A DNA stretch of 43,694 nt from Caulobacter sp. 17J65-9 (GCF_010975005.1 NZ_JAAIVC010000015.1:1-43694), one strand, 5' to 3'. Shown: positions 23,054 to 31,078, counted from the stretch's first letter. Notes: generated from the letters alone by a model not told the origin. Program-made: numbers and translations.

Positions 23054-23982
23054 GATCCGCCCTCGCCGTCCTGGCCGCTCTGGCGGCGCTGTCCGCCTGC
23101 GCCGCGCCCGAGCGTCACAGCGAGCCGGCCGCCAGCCAGCCGGAGCCGCGCTGGGCCGCCGTGCGGGTCACCGCCACGCCGGTCCCGCTCGGGATCGAGG
23201 CCCCGGCCGGCCTGCGCTACGCCGGCGGGATCGCCCTCACCAGCCCCGACACCTCGCGCCTGCACGGCCTGTCGGATCTGCGGGTCGGAACCGACGGGCG
23301 GCTGGTCGCGGTCAGCGACGACGGCGACCTGTTCGAGGCCAAGCTGGCTCTAGACGCGCAGGGACAGCTGGTCGGCCTGAGCGACGCGCGGATCAAACCG
23401 CTGACCGGCGAGACCGGCGCGGCCCTGCAGGGCAAGGCCGAGGGCGACGCCGAGGGGCTGGCGGTGCTGGCCGACGGGCGCACCCTGGTCAGCTTCGAGC
23501 GCGACCACCGCGTGCTGGTCTATCCGGCCGGCGGCGGACGCCCGGTCCGCGGGCCGATCCCCGACGTGCGCATGGGCGACAACGAAGGCCTCGAGGCCCT
23601 GGCCGCCTGGCCGGCCAAGGGCGCCGACGCCTATCTGGCCGGCGCCGAGGACGGCCGCACCTTCGTCTGCCGCCTGTCGGGCGCCTGCGCGCCGGTCGAC
23701 CTGGGCGCGGCGCCGAGCGGCTTCGGCCTGGTCGCCGCCGACATGGAAGGCCCAGAGCCGCTGCTTCTCTACCGCGCCTGGGACCCGGTGCGCGGCAGCC
23801 GCATCCGCCTGAAGGCCGGCGGGCGGGAGCTGCTGTCGCTGGAGCGGCCGGCGAGCGTCGACAACTTCGAGGCGATGAGCGCGGTGCGGGGCGACGGCGG
23901 CACGCGCATCTACCTGCTGTCGGACGACAATTTCTCGGACGGACAGCGGACGCTGCTGCTGGCGCTCGACTGGGCGCAGTAG
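23050..23982 (+). CDS. Phytase-like esterase-domain lipoprotein
   Basis: A 310-residue predicted lipoprotein with lipobox LAALSAC (Cys17). The rest fits the 'esterase-like activity of phytase' domain family, a beta-propeller: [72 protein letters not shown] and [10 protein letters not shown]. The family name is historical and enzymatic activity is unproven. ATG at 23050 overlaps the cobT stop (ATGA), so the two are translationally coupled. This is odd, since CobT is cytoplasmic and this protein should face the periplasm. It is followed directly by a palindromic repeat that may also end transcription. Confidence 0.82.
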   Translation: MRSALAVLAALAALSACAAPERHSEPAASQPEPRWAAVRVTATPVPLGIEAPAGLRYAGGIALTSPDTSRLHGLSDLRVGTDGRLVAVSDDGDLFEAKLALDAQGQLVGLSDARIKPLTGETGAALQGKAEGDAEGLAVLADGRTLVSFERDHRVLVYPAGGGRPVRGPIPDVRMGDNEGLEALAAWPAKGADAYLAGAEDGRTFVCRLSGACAPVDLGAAPSGFGLVAADMEGPEPLLLYRAWDPVRGSRIRLKAGGRELLSLERPASVDNFEAMSAVRGDGGTRIYLLSDDNFSDGQRTLLLALDWAQ

Positions 23983-23984
23983 CG

Positions 23985-24173
23985 CCTTCTCCCCTTGAGG
24001 GAGAAGGAGGGTCCCGTCCACCGGAGCCCGAAGGGCGCAGGTCTGGACGGGAGGATGAGGGGTCGCGCGACCTCTCAGCTTCGAACCGCCGCGCGACCCC
24101 TCATCCTCCCGCGCAGCCCTCCGCTGACGCTCCGGGGCGCGGGCTCCGTCCTTCTCCCTCAAGGGGAGAAGGA
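23985..24173. repeat. Large intergenic palindromic repeat, family 2
   Basis: About 188 bases between the phytase-like gene and coq7, which converge here. The outer arms are exact inverse copies over 24 bases: 23985-24008 (CCTTCTCCCCTTGAGGGAGA...) and 24149-24172. The inner arms are exact over 20 bases: 24050-24069 (GGAGGATGAGGGGTCGCGCG) with 24090-24109. Between them are further loosely paired GC segments. Sequence differs from the family 1 repeats. Elements of this look are frequent between genes in Caulobacter-like genomes. In this convergent position it may act as a two-way transcription stop. Confidence 0.85.
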
Positions 24174-24175
24174 GT

Positions 24176-24739
24176 TCAGACCTTCTCGCTGATCTTGATG
24201 GCCGCGCGGCAGCCGGCGCGGATGACGGCGGACAGGACCGCGTAGCCGGGGGCCTCGCGGGCGCCCTCTTCGACCGCCTTGTCGCGGTGGGCCAGTTCGT
24301 CGTCGCGGAACTTCGACAGCTCGGCGGCCAGCTCAGGCTCGCGCGCCTGAAGCTCGGCGATCTGGCCGGCGTAGTGCTGCTCGATGACGTTCTCGACCGC
24401 CTCGGTGCAGGCGTGGGCGGCCTTCTCGCCCATCAGCGCCGTGCCGACGCCCAGCGTGAAGCCGGCGGCGCGCCACAGCGGGGCCATCAGGGTCGGGCGG
24501 ACCTTCTGCTCGTTCAGCAGCCGGTCGAAGCGGTCCAGGTGGGCCTTTTCGTGGGCCTCCATCTCCAGCAAGTCGTCGGAGATACGGCCCTTGCCGGCGG
24601 CCGCGGCGAACACCGCGCGCTGGCCGCGATAGATGTGCACCGCGCCCAGTTCACCGGCGTGGTCGACGCGCAGGATCTCGCCGAGGCGCTGGCGGACGGC
24701 GTCGAGACCCGGACGGGCGAGCGGCGGCTTATCGGCCAC
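24176..24739 (-). CDS. coq7: Demethoxyubiquinone hydroxylase Coq7
   Basis: Coq7 (CLK-1 family) is a membrane-associated di-iron enzyme that hydroxylates demethoxyubiquinone near the end of ubiquinone synthesis. The 187-residue product carries the iron ligands of the family: Glu30 in RVDHAGELGA, Glu and His in HEKAHLDRF, Glu in ACTEAVENVIEQHY, and ExxH in RDDELAHRD. VHIYRGQRAVFAAA matches the family start, and the C-terminal AVIRAGCRAAIKISEKV is the usual ending. It overlaps the stop of dsbB by 11 bases, so the two genes form an operon. This indicates aerobic ubiquinone synthesis through the Coq7 branch rather than UbiF. Confidence 0.93.
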   Translation of the reverse strand: MADKPPLARPGLDAVRQRLGEILRVDHAGELGAVHIYRGQRAVFAAAAGKGRISDDLLEMEAHEKAHLDRFDRLLNEQKVRPTLMAPLWRAAGFTLGVGTALMGEKAAHACTEAVENVIEQHYAGQIAELQAREPELAAELSKFRDDELAHRDKAVEEGAREAPGYAVLSAVIRAGCRAAIKISEKV

Positions 24740-25253
24740 GGAAGACGTTCTCCTTGCGGCGCATCGAGGCGATCAGGCTGGCCACGGCCAACCCGGCGGC
24801 GATCACAGCGTTCCAGCCGGCCATCGACAGGCCGCCCCAGCTCCAGACCGCCACGTCGCACATCGGCACCTGGACCGACCCGCCGGTCAGCAGCGACTGC
24901 AGGCCGGCGATGTCGACCGCGCCGCCGCCGCCGGTGCAGCTGGCCGGCCCGGGCCACCACTTCACTTCGACCCCGGCGTGGAAGACCGCCACGATCGCTT
25001 CGCTGGCGAACACCGCGAACAGCAGGAAGGCCGCCACGCGCGGCGTGCCCTTGGAGCGGGTGAACAGGGCCCAGCACGTGGCCGGCAGGGCGATGGCGAT
25101 GGCCGCCCAGTAGAGCTTGCGCTGCTCCAGGCACAGGTGACAGGGCGCGTAGCCGCCGAAGTGCTGGAAGGCGTGCGCGGTCGCCAGCATGGCCGCGGCG
25201 GCCAGCAGGGCGAAGACGGTCCACCACCGGAAGATGAAACGCAGGGCGCTCAT
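24729..25253 (-). CDS. dsbB: Disulfide bond formation protein DsbB
   Basis: DsbB reoxidises the periplasmic oxidase DsbA and passes electrons to ubiquinone. The 174-residue product has four membrane helices and both cysteine pairs: APCHLCLEQR (Cys38, Cys41) after helix 1, and Cys106 (GPASCTGGGG) with Cys132 (VPMCDVAVW) in the second periplasmic loop. The linker between the second pair is Gly-rich. Overlap with coq7 (11 bases) is fitting, since DsbB uses ubiquinone as electron acceptor. Confidence 0.92.
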   Translation of the reverse strand: MSALRFIFRWWTVFALLAAAAMLATAHAFQHFGGYAPCHLCLEQRKLYWAAIAIALPATCWALFTRSKGTPRVAAFLLFAVFASEAIVAVFHAGVEVKWWPGPASCTGGGGAVDIAGLQSLLTGGSVQVPMCDVAVWSWGGLSMAGWNAVIAAGLAVASLIASMRRKENVFRGR

Positions 25254-25306
25254 GGCCAGACTGTTAACTCCAAGGCCGCGCCGCGTCGAGCGGCGGGCGC
25301 GTCAGG

Positions 25307-25882
25307 TCAGAGCAGGCGCACCAGCAGGACGCCGCCGACGATGAGGGCCAGCACCACCGCCGCGACGGTGTAGAGCCGACGCTCGACGACTTCGAGGATC
25401 TGCGGGCCGAAGCGCTTCAGCACCCAGGCGGCCAGGAAGAACCGCGCGCCGCGGGTGACGACCGAGGCCGCGACGAACACCGCGAAGTTGAACTGCGCCA
25501 ACCCCGAGGCGATGGTCACCAGCTTGTAGGGGAACGGCGTGAGGCCTTTGACCAGGATCACCCACAGGCCGTACTGGCCATAGAGTTCCTTGAACTTGTC
25601 GAGCCCGTCGGCGTGGCCGATCAGGCTGAGCACCCACAGGCCGACCGGCTCCAGGAAGTAGCCGATGGCGTAGCCGAGGCACCCGCCCAGCACCGAGGCG
25701 ATCGTGCAGATCGTGGCGTAGCGGTAGGCCTTCTCCGGCCGCGCCAGGATCATCGGCGCCAGCATGACGTCCGGCGGAATCGGGAAGAACGAGCTTTCGG
25801 CGAAGGAAACGGCGGCGAGCGCCTTCGGGGCGTGGCGGCCGGCGGCCAGCTTCATCACCCAGTTGTAGAGGGGTCGGATCAC
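25307..25882 (-). CDS. DedA/YqaA-type (SNARE-associated/VTT-like) membrane protein
   Basis: A 191-residue inner-membrane protein of the YqaA branch of the DedA/VTT group. Seen: AESSFFPIPPDVMLAPMILA (the family's acidic Glu and FPIPP loop), a helix with GYAIGYFLEPVG, VILVKGLTPFPYKLVTIASG (the conserved second loop with Lys and Pro) and RGARFFLAAWVLKRFG. DedA-group proteins are linked to lipid flipping and membrane homeostasis. The frame opens at 25963, but GTG at 25882 after AAGG gives the family N-terminus (IRPLYNWVMKLAAGRHA). It is upstream of dsbB on the same strand with a 53-base gap. Confidence 0.85.
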   Translation of the reverse strand: MIRPLYNWVMKLAAGRHAPKALAAVSFAESSFFPIPPDVMLAPMILARPEKAYRYATICTIASVLGGCLGYAIGYFLEPVGLWVLSLIGHADGLDKFKELYGQYGLWVILVKGLTPFPYKLVTIASGLAQFNFAVFVAASVVTRGARFFLAAWVLKRFGPQILEVVERRLYTVAAVVLALIVGGVLLVRLL

Positions 25883-26032
25883 GTCGGCCTTCGCACGGCG
25901 AGAGAGCGGATATGGTCGTGCTAGCAGGCTTGCGGGACAAAGTCTCGCGCCCGCGCGCCGCACGCTTGGCTCAGCCGACCTCCGGCATTAGGTTCCGCCA
26001 ACTTTTCTGTTCGACCCCCAACGGAGACGATC

Positions 26033-27079
26033 ATGGCCGACGCCAAGAATCCCATGGGCACCGACGGCTTCGAGTTCGTCGAGTTCACCAGCCCGACCCC
26101 CGACGCCATGGCCGCCACCTTCGAGCGCCTCGGCTTCACCGCCGTCTCGAAACACCCGACCAAGGACGTCGTCCGCTACAAGCAGAACGACATCTCCTTC
26201 CTGCTGAACCGCGAGCCGACCGGCCAGGGCGCCGACTTCCGCGCCGCGCACGGCGGTTCGGCCAACGCCATGGGCTTCCGCGTCGCCGACGCCGAGGCCG
26301 CCTACAAGCGCGCGCTGGAGCTGGGCGCCAAGCCGGCCGAGGTCGCCGGTTCGTCGCTGGAGCACGTGCGCGCCCTGCAGGGCATCGGCGGCAGCTTGCT
26401 GTACCTGGTCGAGAAGGACGCCGCCTGGGCCGGCTGGACGCCGCTGCCGGGCGCCGAGAAGGAGGCCGAGAACGAGGTCGGCCTGCTGTATCTCGACCAC
26501 CTGACCCACAACGTCCACCGCGGCCAGATGCGCACCTGGTCGAAGTTCTACGGCGACGTGTTCAACTTCGAAGAGCAGAAGTACTTCGACATCAAGGGCA
26601 AGGCGACCGGCCTGTTCAGCCAGGCGATGATCGCGCCCGACCGCAAGATCCGCATCCCGCTGAACGAGAGCCAGGACGACAAGTCCCAGATCGAAGAGTT
26701 CCTGAAGGACTACGGCGGCGAGGGCATCCAGCACCTGGCGCTGGGCGTGCGCGACATCTTCGAGACCGTCGAGGCCCTGAAGGCCCGCGGCGTCGACTTC
26801 CAGGACACCATCGAGACCTATTACGAGCTGATCGACAAGCGCATCCCGGGCCACGGGCATGACGTGGAGCGGATGAGGAAGAACCGCATCCTGATCGACG
26901 GCTCGGAGGCCGAAGGCCTGCTGCTGCAGATCTTCACCGCCAACCTGTTCGGCCCGATCTTCTTCGAGGTCATCCAGCGCAAGGGCAACGAGGCCTTCGG
27001 CGAGGGCAACTTCCAGGCCCTGTTCGACTCCATCGAGCTGGACCAGATCCGCCGCGGCGTGATCAAGGTTGACGCCTAA
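26033..27079 (+). CDS. hppD: 4-hydroxyphenylpyruvate dioxygenase
   Basis: HppD converts 4-hydroxyphenylpyruvate to homogentisate with Fe(II) and O2, the second step of tyrosine degradation. The 348-residue product is full length, with two vicinal-oxygen-chelate domains. The Fe ligands are in place: His156 (LDHLTHNV), His234 (GIQHLALGV) and Glu312 (IFFEVIQRKG). EGNFQALFDSIELDQIRRGV is the typical C-terminal cap helix. A clear ribosome site (GGAGA) lies before the ATG, and a strong terminator follows, so hppD is probably transcribed on its own although it heads the cluster with hmgA-like and fahA genes. Confidence 0.96.
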   Translation: MADAKNPMGTDGFEFVEFTSPTPDAMAATFERLGFTAVSKHPTKDVVRYKQNDISFLLNREPTGQGADFRAAHGGSANAMGFRVADAEAAYKRALELGAKPAEVAGSSLEHVRALQGIGGSLLYLVEKDAAWAGWTPLPGAEKEAENEVGLLYLDHLTHNVHRGQMRTWSKFYGDVFNFEEQKYFDIKGKATGLFSQAMIAPDRKIRIPLNESQDDKSQIEEFLKDYGGEGIQHLALGVRDIFETVEALKARGVDFQDTIETYYELIDKRIPGHGHDVERMRKNRILIDGSEAEGLLLQIFTANLFGPIFFEVIQRKGNEAFGEGNFQALFDSIELDQIRRGVIKVDA

Positions 27080-27090
27080 GAGCGTCCGAC

Positions 27091-27120
27091 GGGCGGGCGC
27101 CGCAAGCGCCCGCCCTTTTT
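27091..27120 (+). terminator. Intrinsic terminator of hppD
   Basis: A perfect 10-base-pair stem GGGCGGGCGC (27091-27100) with GCGCCCGCCC (27106-27115), a CGCAA loop, and the run TTTTTGTTT. It begins 12 bases after the hppD stop. Confidence 0.93.
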
Positions 27121-27169
27121 GTTTGAAGCGGACCGCCCGACCACAGGGCGGCCGTGGGGGAGTCCGCCG

Positions 27170-28258
27170 ATGAAAACGCCGCTGAAAGCCCTGGTCCTGT
27201 CCGCCGTCATGGCCGCGCTCGCGGCCGGCGCCGCCCACGCCGGCGACAAGAAGGACCGCAAGAAGGACGACGACAAGAAGCCCGAGTGGTCGATCGTCAT
27301 CCACGGCGGGGCCGGCATCATCGAGCGGGCCCAGATGGACCCGCAGACCGAGGCGGCCTATCGCGCCGCCCTGGCCAAGGCGCTGGAGACCGGCTCGAAG
27401 GTGCTGCGCGACGGCGGCACCTCGCTGGACGCCATCGAGGCGACCATCCACCTGCTGGAAGACGATCCGCTGTTCAACGCCGGCCGCGGCGCGGTCTTCA
27501 CCGCCGAGGGCAAGAACGAGCTGGACGCCGCCATCATGGACGGCTCCAACCTGAAGGCCGGCGCGGTCGCCGGCGTCACCACCGTGCGCCACCCGATCTC
27601 GCTGGCCCGCGCGGTGATGGACAACTCCAAGCACGTCATGCTGATCGGCAAGGGCGCCGAAGCCTTCGCCGCCGACCAGAAGCTGGAAATCGTCGATCCG
27701 TCCTACTTCTTCACCGAGCGCCGCTGGAAGCAGCTGGTCACCGAGCTGACCAAGCAGGGCCTGCCGATCCCGCCGCGTCCGGCCGGGGCCCCGGCCCCGA
27801 ACGCCGAGGCCGAGCGCGCGCCGCTGGACGAGCGCAAGTTCGGCACCGTCGGCGTGGTCGCCTACGACAAGAACGGCAACCTGGCGGCCGGCACCTCGAC
27901 CGGCGGCACCACCGCCAAGCGCTGGGGCCGGGTCGGCGACACCCCGATCATCGGCGCGGGCACCTACGCCTCCAACGACAGCTGCGCCGTCTCGGCCACC
28001 GGCACGGGCGAGTACTTCATCCGCCTGACCGTGGCCCGCGAGATCTGCGCGCTGGACCAGTACGAGGGCATGAGCCTGCAGGAAGCCGCCGACGAGGTGA
28101 TCCAGAAGCGCCTGACCGCGCTGGGCGGCGACGGCGGCATCATCGCCATCGGCCGCAAGGGCGAGATCGCCTGGAGCTTCAACACTCCGGGCATGTACCG
28201 CGCCAGCGCCGCCTCGAACCGCGAGCCGGTGGTGGCGATCTTCAAGGACGAGCGCTGA
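27170..28258 (+). CDS. Periplasmic isoaspartyl peptidase / L-asparaginase (Ntn type)
   Basis: A 362-residue exported enzyme of the IaaA family, which cuts isoaspartyl dipeptides and often L-asparagine after splitting itself into two chains. It has a signal peptide (residues 1-24, ending AAHA), then an unusual charged linker (GDKKDRKKDDDKKPE). The alpha chain starts WSIVIHGGAGII, and FNAGRGAVFT is present. The self-cleavage site is before Thr226 in RKFGTVGVV, followed by GTSTGGTTAKRWGRVGDTPI and GTGEYFIRL. GGGGGAG lies 8 bases before ATG 27170, which was chosen over the open frame at 27119. It sits between hppD and hmgA-like genes but is not a step of tyrosine breakdown. Confidence 0.9.
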   Translation: MKTPLKALVLSAVMAALAAGAAHAGDKKDRKKDDDKKPEWSIVIHGGAGIIERAQMDPQTEAAYRAALAKALETGSKVLRDGGTSLDAIEATIHLLEDDPLFNAGRGAVFTAEGKNELDAAIMDGSNLKAGAVAGVTTVRHPISLARAVMDNSKHVMLIGKGAEAFAADQKLEIVDPSYFFTERRWKQLVTELTKQGLPIPPRPAGAPAPNAEAERAPLDERKFGTVGVVAYDKNGNLAAGTSTGGTTAKRWGRVGDTPIIGAGTYASNDSCAVSATGTGEYFIRLTVAREICALDQYEGMSLQEAADEVIQKRLTALGGDGGIIAIGRKGEIAWSFNTPGMYRASAASNREPVVAIFKDER

Positions 28259-28389
28259 GCCGTTCTCGCGTCAACTCCGGCGAAATCCGGAGGACCGGCG
28301 TTCCATTTTTTCATTCCGTCGGCGCGGGCCTTGGCTAAAAAGCCGGGGCCCGTCGTCCGTCGGGTTCATCTCTCGATCGAGGTCGCGTC

Positions 28390-29529
28390 ATGGCGAAAGG
28401 CAATTGGATTCCGGTGAAGGCCGCCGAGGGCGTGCATTCGCGCCAGGCCCACGCCGATCTGCCGGAAGGCACCTATGAGCGGGAGATCTCCAAGGAGGGC
28501 TTCTTCGGCCCGGCCGCCTTCCTCTACCACCGCCGCCCGCCGACCGGCTGGGTCAGCTTCGAAGGCCCGCTGCGTCCGCGCGCCTTCGACCTGAACGGCC
28601 TGAACGAGCCGCAGACCTCGCCCTGGTCCGCGCCGATCGTGCTGCACAACAAGTCGGTCGAGGTGCGCTTCTGGAAGCTGGCGCAGCCGATGGCCAACCT
28701 GGCCCGCAACGGCGACGGCGACCAGATCCTGTTCGTCCACGACGGCGAGGGCGACCTCTACACCGACTACGGCCGCATCGCCTACGTGAAGGGCGACTAC
28801 CTCTATCTTCCGCGCGGCACCATGTGGCGGCTGACGCCGTCCCAGCCGACTGCGATCCTGATGATCGAGGCGACCAACACCCACTACACCCTGCCCGACC
28901 GCGGCCTGATGGGGCCGCACGCGGTGTTCGACCCGGCCATCCTCGACACGCCGAAGATGGACGAGGCGTTCAAGGCCCACCAGGCCGAGGAAGGCCTGTT
29001 CCGGGTCGAGATCAAGAAGCGCGGCCAGGTGTCGGTGGCGGCCTATCCCTACAACCCGCTGGACGCGGTGGGCTGGCACGGCGACCTGTCGCCGGTGCGC
29101 CTGAACGTGCGCGACGTGCGCCCGCTGATGAGCCACCGCTATCACGTGCCGCCGAGCGCCCACACGACGTTCCTGAGCGACCGGTTCGTGATCTGCACCT
29201 TCGCGCCGCGGCCGTTCGAGACCGACCCGGGCGCGATCAAGGTGCCGTTCTTCCACAACAACGACGACTTCGACGAGGTGCTGTTCTACCACGCCGGGGA
29301 CTTCTTCAGCCGGGACAACATCGACGCCGGCATGATGACCTTCCACCCGTCGGGCTTCACCCACGGGCCGCACCCCAAAGCGCTGAAGAACATGTTCGTC
29401 TCGGCCAAGCCGGCGACCGACGAGTACGCGGTGATGATCGACACCCGCGACCCGCTCGAGGTCGGCGAAGGCGCGGCCAGCGTCGAGAACCACGCCTATG
29501 TCGACAGCTGGAAGACGGCGGGGGCCTGA
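28390..29529 (+). CDS. hmgA: Homogentisate 1,2-dioxygenase-like protein (short form)
   Basis: HmgA opens the ring of homogentisate to maleylacetoacetate with Fe(II) and O2. The 379-residue product fits the C-terminal core of the family: PFFHNNDDFDEVLFYHAGDF (His289, Glu296) and MMTFHPSGFTHGPHP (His325 in the HGP motif) supply a likely Fe site, and DGEGDLYTDYGRIAYVKGDY with LPRGTMWRL is the family's cupin-like part. It is 50-60 residues shorter than the usual 430-440, and the standard N-terminal 'GxGNxFxSE' signature is absent. I therefore call it a short or divergent form. Its place between hppD and fahA supports the role. The next gene starts 3 bases after its stop. Confidence 0.85.
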   Translation: MAKGNWIPVKAAEGVHSRQAHADLPEGTYEREISKEGFFGPAAFLYHRRPPTGWVSFEGPLRPRAFDLNGLNEPQTSPWSAPIVLHNKSVEVRFWKLAQPMANLARNGDGDQILFVHDGEGDLYTDYGRIAYVKGDYLYLPRGTMWRLTPSQPTAILMIEATNTHYTLPDRGLMGPHAVFDPAILDTPKMDEAFKAHQAEEGLFRVEIKKRGQVSVAAYPYNPLDAVGWHGDLSPVRLNVRDVRPLMSHRYHVPPSAHTTFLSDRFVICTFAPRPFETDPGAIKVPFFHNNDDFDEVLFYHAGDFFSRDNIDAGMMTFHPSGFTHGPHPKALKNMFVSAKPATDEYAVMIDTRDPLEVGEGAASVENHAYVDSWKTAGA

Positions 29530-29532
29530 GCC

Positions 29533-29808
29533 ATGGCCTTCGCCGCCGATCCCGAACTGGAGGCCCTGGCCGAGGAAGAGATGGCCCGCGCCCTGACGCT
29601 GAGCTGGCGCGAGGCCGCGAAGGTGACGCCCTGGGGCGACACCTACACCGGCTTCGCCCCCTCCGGCGGCGAGGTCCATTTCGAGCGCAACTACCTGTGG
29701 GCCGAGGAAGAAGGCGGCGACGTCCGCGTCGAGGTGATCGTCTATGACGACCCCGAACGCTACGACGAGGCGGCCCGCCGCGACGGCCTGATCCAGAGGC
29801 CCGGCTGA
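29533..29808 (+). CDS. Small acidic hypothetical protein in the tyrosine cluster
   Basis: A 91-residue acidic, probably cytoplasmic protein. It begins FAADPELEALAEEEMARALT, a helical stretch, then WREAAKVTPWGDTYTGFAPS and a beta-rich end (EVHFERNYLWAEEE, VRVEVIVYDDPERYDEA). It has no cysteine, signal peptide or membrane helix. I do not recognise a family. The start is 3 bases after the hmgA stop and the stop is 2 bases before the cupin gene, so it is part of the operon and probably translated by coupling. Confidence 0.7.
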   Translation: MAFAADPELEALAEEEMARALTLSWREAAKVTPWGDTYTGFAPSGGEVHFERNYLWAEEEGGDVRVEVIVYDDPERYDEAARRDGLIQRPG

Positions 29809-29810
29809 GC

Positions 29811-30188
29811 GTGTCCGGCGGGGAGCTGCAGCACGGCGCGCTCGACGCCAAGTTCGCGGCCATCGCCGAGCGCTGGCGCCCTCGCATCGCCGCCCAGCTG
29901 AACGGCCAGGACGTCCGCCTGGTGAAGGTGCAGGGCGTGTTCCCCTGGCACAGCCACGCCGAGGCCGAGGAGATGTTCCTGGTCTGGAAGGGCCGCTTCC
30001 GGGTCGAGTTCCGCGACCGGATCGTCGAGATGGGGCCGGGCGAATTCGTCGTCGTGCCGCGCGGGGTCGAGCACCGCACCGCCGCCGACGAAGAGGCCGA
30101 GGTGCTGATCTTCGAACCGTCCGAGGTGGTCAACACCGGGGACGCCCCGGCCTCGGAATTCACCGCTCCGGGCGGCGTGCACGTGTGA
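29811..30188 (+). CDS. Cupin-domain protein
   Basis: A 125-residue single cupin. The metal motif is VFPWHSHAEAEEMFLVWKGR (His-x-His and Glu), with a second motif MGPGEFVVVPRGVEHRTAA (His), so a divalent metal is likely bound. The start is GTG at 29811, 2 bases after the stop of the upstream small gene. Its role is unknown. In the tyrosine operon it might handle an intermediate or sense one, but this is a guess from position. It has no DNA-binding domain, so it is not an AraC-type regulator. Confidence 0.82.
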   Translation: MSGGELQHGALDAKFAAIAERWRPRIAAQLNGQDVRLVKVQGVFPWHSHAEAEEMFLVWKGRFRVEFRDRIVEMGPGEFVVVPRGVEHRTAADEEAEVLIFEPSEVVNTGDAPASEFTAPGGVHV

Positions 30189-30322
30189 CCTGGAGCGCGC
30201 GGGCGCGCCCAAGCGGAACCATAAGGTTAACTCTACAGTTGCGACCTACGCCGCGCGCGTCATAGTCGAGACCGCCGTTCGGCGAGCCTGGGACCTCGGG
30301 CGCCGGCAGGGGGAGACGGGTC

Positions 30323-31069
30323 GTGTACGATTATTCCGATTTTCCGACCGACGCCGGCGGATACGAGCCGCAGCCCTGGATCGAACTGGTCCTGCTGGCG
30401 GCGGTCGTCGTCCTGCCGATCCTGGCCTTCTTCCTCGCCCGCGCCATGCTCGTGGGCCGCTTCGAAACCGATCGCCGCAAGGCGGTGGAGACGATCTACG
30501 ACGCCATCGACGTGCGCGCCCGCGGGGCCGCGGCCGCGGTGGGGCCGGCCATCCTCTACGGCGCCGACCTGCTGGTGAAGGAGATCAAGGACCGGCTGGG
30601 CGCGGTGATCGCCCTGGGCGGCCCGCTGGCCAAGGAGCTGAAGGCGCTGGAGGACGCGATCAAGGGCCCGCCGCCCCCGCCGCCGCCTCCCCCGCCGCCG
30701 GGCGGCCACAAGTGCACCTGCGTGTGCACCTGCGTCGACGGCAAGGGCGGCGAAGGCCGCGCCAAGGCCGAGGACGGCCAGGCCCAGGGTCAGGGACAGG
30801 GACAGGGCCAGTCGCAGGTCAGCATCCTGACCTCCGGCAGCGTGATCCTGACCGCCCCGCCGACGACGGCGAGCACCCCGACCACCTCCACGACCAACAA
30901 CGACGGCGGCCACAAGCTCGACCAGACCCAGCGCGTGCGCCTGGCGGTCGGCGCCTTCACCGACTACTGGTCCGGCCACAAGGCGCAGCGCCTGAAGGAG
31001 CTGTCCGAGGCCCAGAAGGCGCTGCTGACTCCGGCGCCGACGGTTTCCAAAACGCCCGCGAAGCACTAA
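30323..31069 (+). CDS. Single-helix membrane protein with polyproline and CTCVCTC segments
   Basis: A 248-residue protein of unknown family. Residues 21-45 form one membrane helix (ELVLLAAVVVLPILAFFLAR) followed by basic text, so most of the protein lies in the cytoplasm. A helical part (about 50-113, with AVETIYDAIDVRARGAAAA) follows, then 11 consecutive prolines (116-126), GGHK, and the cysteine cluster CTCVCTC (131-137), which could bind metal. A Gly-Gln repeat (GQGQGQGQ), a Ser/Thr-rich stretch (TTASTPTTSTTNNDG) and a C-terminal helix (LAVGAFTDYWSGHKAQRLKE) complete it. The start is GTG at 30323. It lies between the cupin gene and fahA, 9 bases before the latter. Confidence 0.7.
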   Translation: MYDYSDFPTDAGGYEPQPWIELVLLAAVVVLPILAFFLARAMLVGRFETDRRKAVETIYDAIDVRARGAAAAVGPAILYGADLLVKEIKDRLGAVIALGGPLAKELKALEDAIKGPPPPPPPPPPPGGHKCTCVCTCVDGKGGEGRAKAEDGQAQGQGQGQGQSQVSILTSGSVILTAPPTTASTPTTSTTNNDGGHKLDQTQRVRLAVGAFTDYWSGHKAQRLKELSEAQKALLTPAPTVSKTPAKH

Positions 31070-31078
31070 GCCGGAGGC

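Noticed and set aside
28275-28311. A hairpin CTCCGG/CCGGAG and a later T-run after the isoaspartyl peptidase gene
   Set aside because: The stem is only 6 base pairs and 13 bases separate it from the T-run, which is not the shape of a rho-independent terminator.
30189-30322. A GGTTAAC sequence suggesting a CtrA half-site (another at about 33698)
   Set aside because: The full CtrA pattern is TTAA-N7-TTAA(C). No second half at the right distance is seen in either place, and single TTAAC half-sites occur by chance.
30670-30708. A CCG/CCC-rich tract that could be taken for a simple repeat or recombination hotspot
   Set aside because: It is in frame and encodes the polyproline run of the membrane protein, so it is listed as part of that gene.
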